64,000 nucleotides of DNA. It comes from JBFAPK01 sp040676675. Lineage in GTDB: Bacteria; Actinomycetota; Actinomycetes; Mycobacteriales; Micromonosporaceae. The DNA lies in NCBI RefSeq assembly GCF_040676675.1, contig NZ_JBFAPK010000001.1, positions 310,001 through 374,000 on the forward strand, read 5' to 3'. The stretch's first letter is position 1, and each line of letters begins with the position of its first letter. Below are positions 63,024-64,000 of the stretch, in pieces. Made by a program: the position numbers and the translations under genes. The notes beneath the pieces were generated by a model that was not told the origin of the DNA, made no database searches, and worked only from the letters and a program-made list of their open reading frames with translations.

Positions 63024-64000
63024 TCAGCGGGTGACGTGCCCCGGATTGGCCGCGACCCACGCTCCGAGCGTGTCGTTGCGCAGCGCCTCGAAGAGGCTCC
63101 GGCTGACCGCCGGGTCCAGTCGCTCGTACGCCCCGCCGCGAGTGCGGTCGGTGTTGAAGCTCCAGCCGATCCCGACGGTCTCCGCGCCGTCGACGGCGCC
63201 CGCCACGGCGAGCAGTTCCGGTAGGGCCCGGACGCCGGTGTCGAGCACGAGACCGTCCCCGACCTCCTTGATGACCGCCGACAGCCGGGCCGGGTCGGTG
63301 AGCGTCCGCCGGCTGGCCAGCTCGCCCAGCAGCGCCTTGGCGAAGCGTTCCGCGTTGCGGTCCCGGTCGTGCGCGCCGGCGCGCAGGTCGTACCGCTGCC
63401 GGAGCAGGTCCAGTGCCGCCGAGCCGCCGAGCCGCTGGCAGGCCGCCGGGAAGACGCGGTCGGTGTGGACCGACCGTACCGGCTGGTCCAGGCAGATCGA
63501 CACGCCGCCGACCGCGTCGGTCAACCGGCGCAGACCGGTGAAGGTCAACGTCGCCCCGCCGTCGAAGCGCACCCCGACCAGTTTGCTGATGGTCTTCGCG
63601 GTCAGCTCGGTGCCGCCGGCCAGGTCCGGCTTGCCGCCGGGACGATGGCTGCCGTAGTAGAAGGCGCTGTTGAGCTTGTCGAAGCCCTGGCCGGGGATCT
63701 CGACACCGAGGTCCCGGGGCAGGGCGACCAGGTAGATCCGGTCCCGGTCGCGGGGCACGTGGACCATGAGCACCGAGTCGGCCCGGTTGCCCTCCGCCCC
63801 GGCCTCGCCGTCGATGCCGAGCACCAGGAAGTTCAACGGGCCCTCGACGACCGCCGGGGCGGGGGTCGAGGACGAGCCGGTGCCGCCGAGCCGGGGCGGG
63901 TCCGGCGCCGCGGCGAGCGTACGCGCCATCACGGGTACGGAGACGGTGACGAGTACCGCCAGCACGGTGCCGGCCGCGCGGAGCGCGAAGCGGCGACGGC
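63024..64000 (-). CDS. LytR-CpsA-Psr (LCP) family protein, 5' end beyond window
   Basis: The frame is open to base 64000. The visible start RRRFALRAAG followed by VLAVLVTVSVPVMA is an Arg-rich cytoplasmic end and membrane helix. The LCP domain follows: LNFLVLGIDGEAG, RADSVLMVHVPRDRDRIYLVALPRDLGVEIPG, KLNSAFYYGG-like KLNSAFYYGS, GVRFDGGATLTFTGLRRLTDAVGGV and LLRQRYDLRAGAHDRDRNAERF with the catalytic arginines. LCP enzymes attach teichoic acid or arabinogalactan-like glycopolymers to peptidoglycan. A GTG at 63965 is in frame but would remove the Arg-rich end. Confidence 0.93.
   Translation of the reverse strand, partial: RRRFALRAAGTVLAVLVTVSVPVMARTLAAAPDPPRLGGTGSSSTPAPAVVEGPLNFLVLGIDGEAGAEGNRADSVLMVHVPRDRDRIYLVALPRDLGVEIPGQGFDKLNSAFYYGSHRPGGKPDLAGGTELTAKTISKLVGVRFDGGATLTFTGLRRLTDAVGGVSICLDQPVRSVHTDRVFPAACQRLGGSAALDLLRQRYDLRAGAHDRDRNAERFAKALLGELASRRTLTDPARLSAVIKEVGDGLVLDTGVRALPELLAVAGAVDGAETVGIGWSFNTDRTRGGAYERLDPAVSRSLFEALRNDTLGAWVAANPGHVTR

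Overview
The window is chromosomal DNA from a very high-GC actinobacterium, most likely Micromonosporaceae (Micromonospora-like). This rests on the codon bias, the frequent GTG/TTG starts, the scattered but complete-looking purine genes, the XRE/DUF397 pair, an ECF41-type sigma factor and several intergenic palindromes. I assign the family by inference; no rRNA or marker search was possible. I saw no tRNA, rRNA, CRISPR, phage or insertion sequence.

Layout. 1-13 kb: purF (cut by the left edge) and a small sterol-carrier-like gene on the minus strand, then three plus-strand genes (a membrane protein with a Gly/Tyr-rich tail, a four-domain secreted sialidase-like/ricin/SGNH/CBM protein, a phosphotransferase), then purS-purQ-purL-comB on the minus strand. 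13-24 kb: a diverged GDT1-like membrane protein, a secreted trypsin-like protease, a YbjQ protein, purB, two tandem Clp-N-domain proteins with a strong palindromic promoter between them, a DUF4037 protein, an eroded SRPBCC gene, a secreted GH71/99-like hydrolase and htpG. 24-36 kb: a fused sugar-ABC permease, a thiolase divergent from a FabG-MaoC pair, a VOC protein, a PhoX-like phosphatase, a pectate lyase behind a clear promoter/operator, and an APC permease. 36-48 kb: a series of regulator/target pairs: WYL/epoxide hydrolase, XRE/DUF397, a second XRE, TetR/hydrolase, ECF41 sigma/carboxymuconolactone decarboxylase, and TetR followed by SCP2, acyl-CoA dehydrogenase and acyl-CoA synthetase. 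48-64 kb: a secreted exonuclease/phosphatase-fold protein, a YbaB/WXG-like/EndoU toxin/immunity module, purD, purA, a diacylglycerol-kinase-like protein, an EspI-like Pro-rich ParA ATPase, DUF3151, a LOG-like protein, fructose-bisphosphate aldolase, a small membrane protein, DUF5709 and a LytR-CpsA-Psr protein cut by the right edge.

How the genes work together. The pur genes cover de novo purine synthesis steps (PurF, PurD, PurSQL, PurB, PurA). Thiolase, FabG, MaoC, SCP2, acyl-CoA dehydrogenase and acyl-CoA synthetase form two lipid-metabolism units with operator-like palindromes. The secreted hydrolases suggest plant or glycan polymer degradation.

The most distinctive locus is 49118-51344. 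A membrane-spanning WXG-like carrier and an EndoU nuclease domain lie in one reading frame but are separated by a single in-frame TAG codon. They are preceded by a YbaB/EspL-like gene and followed by a candidate immunity gene.
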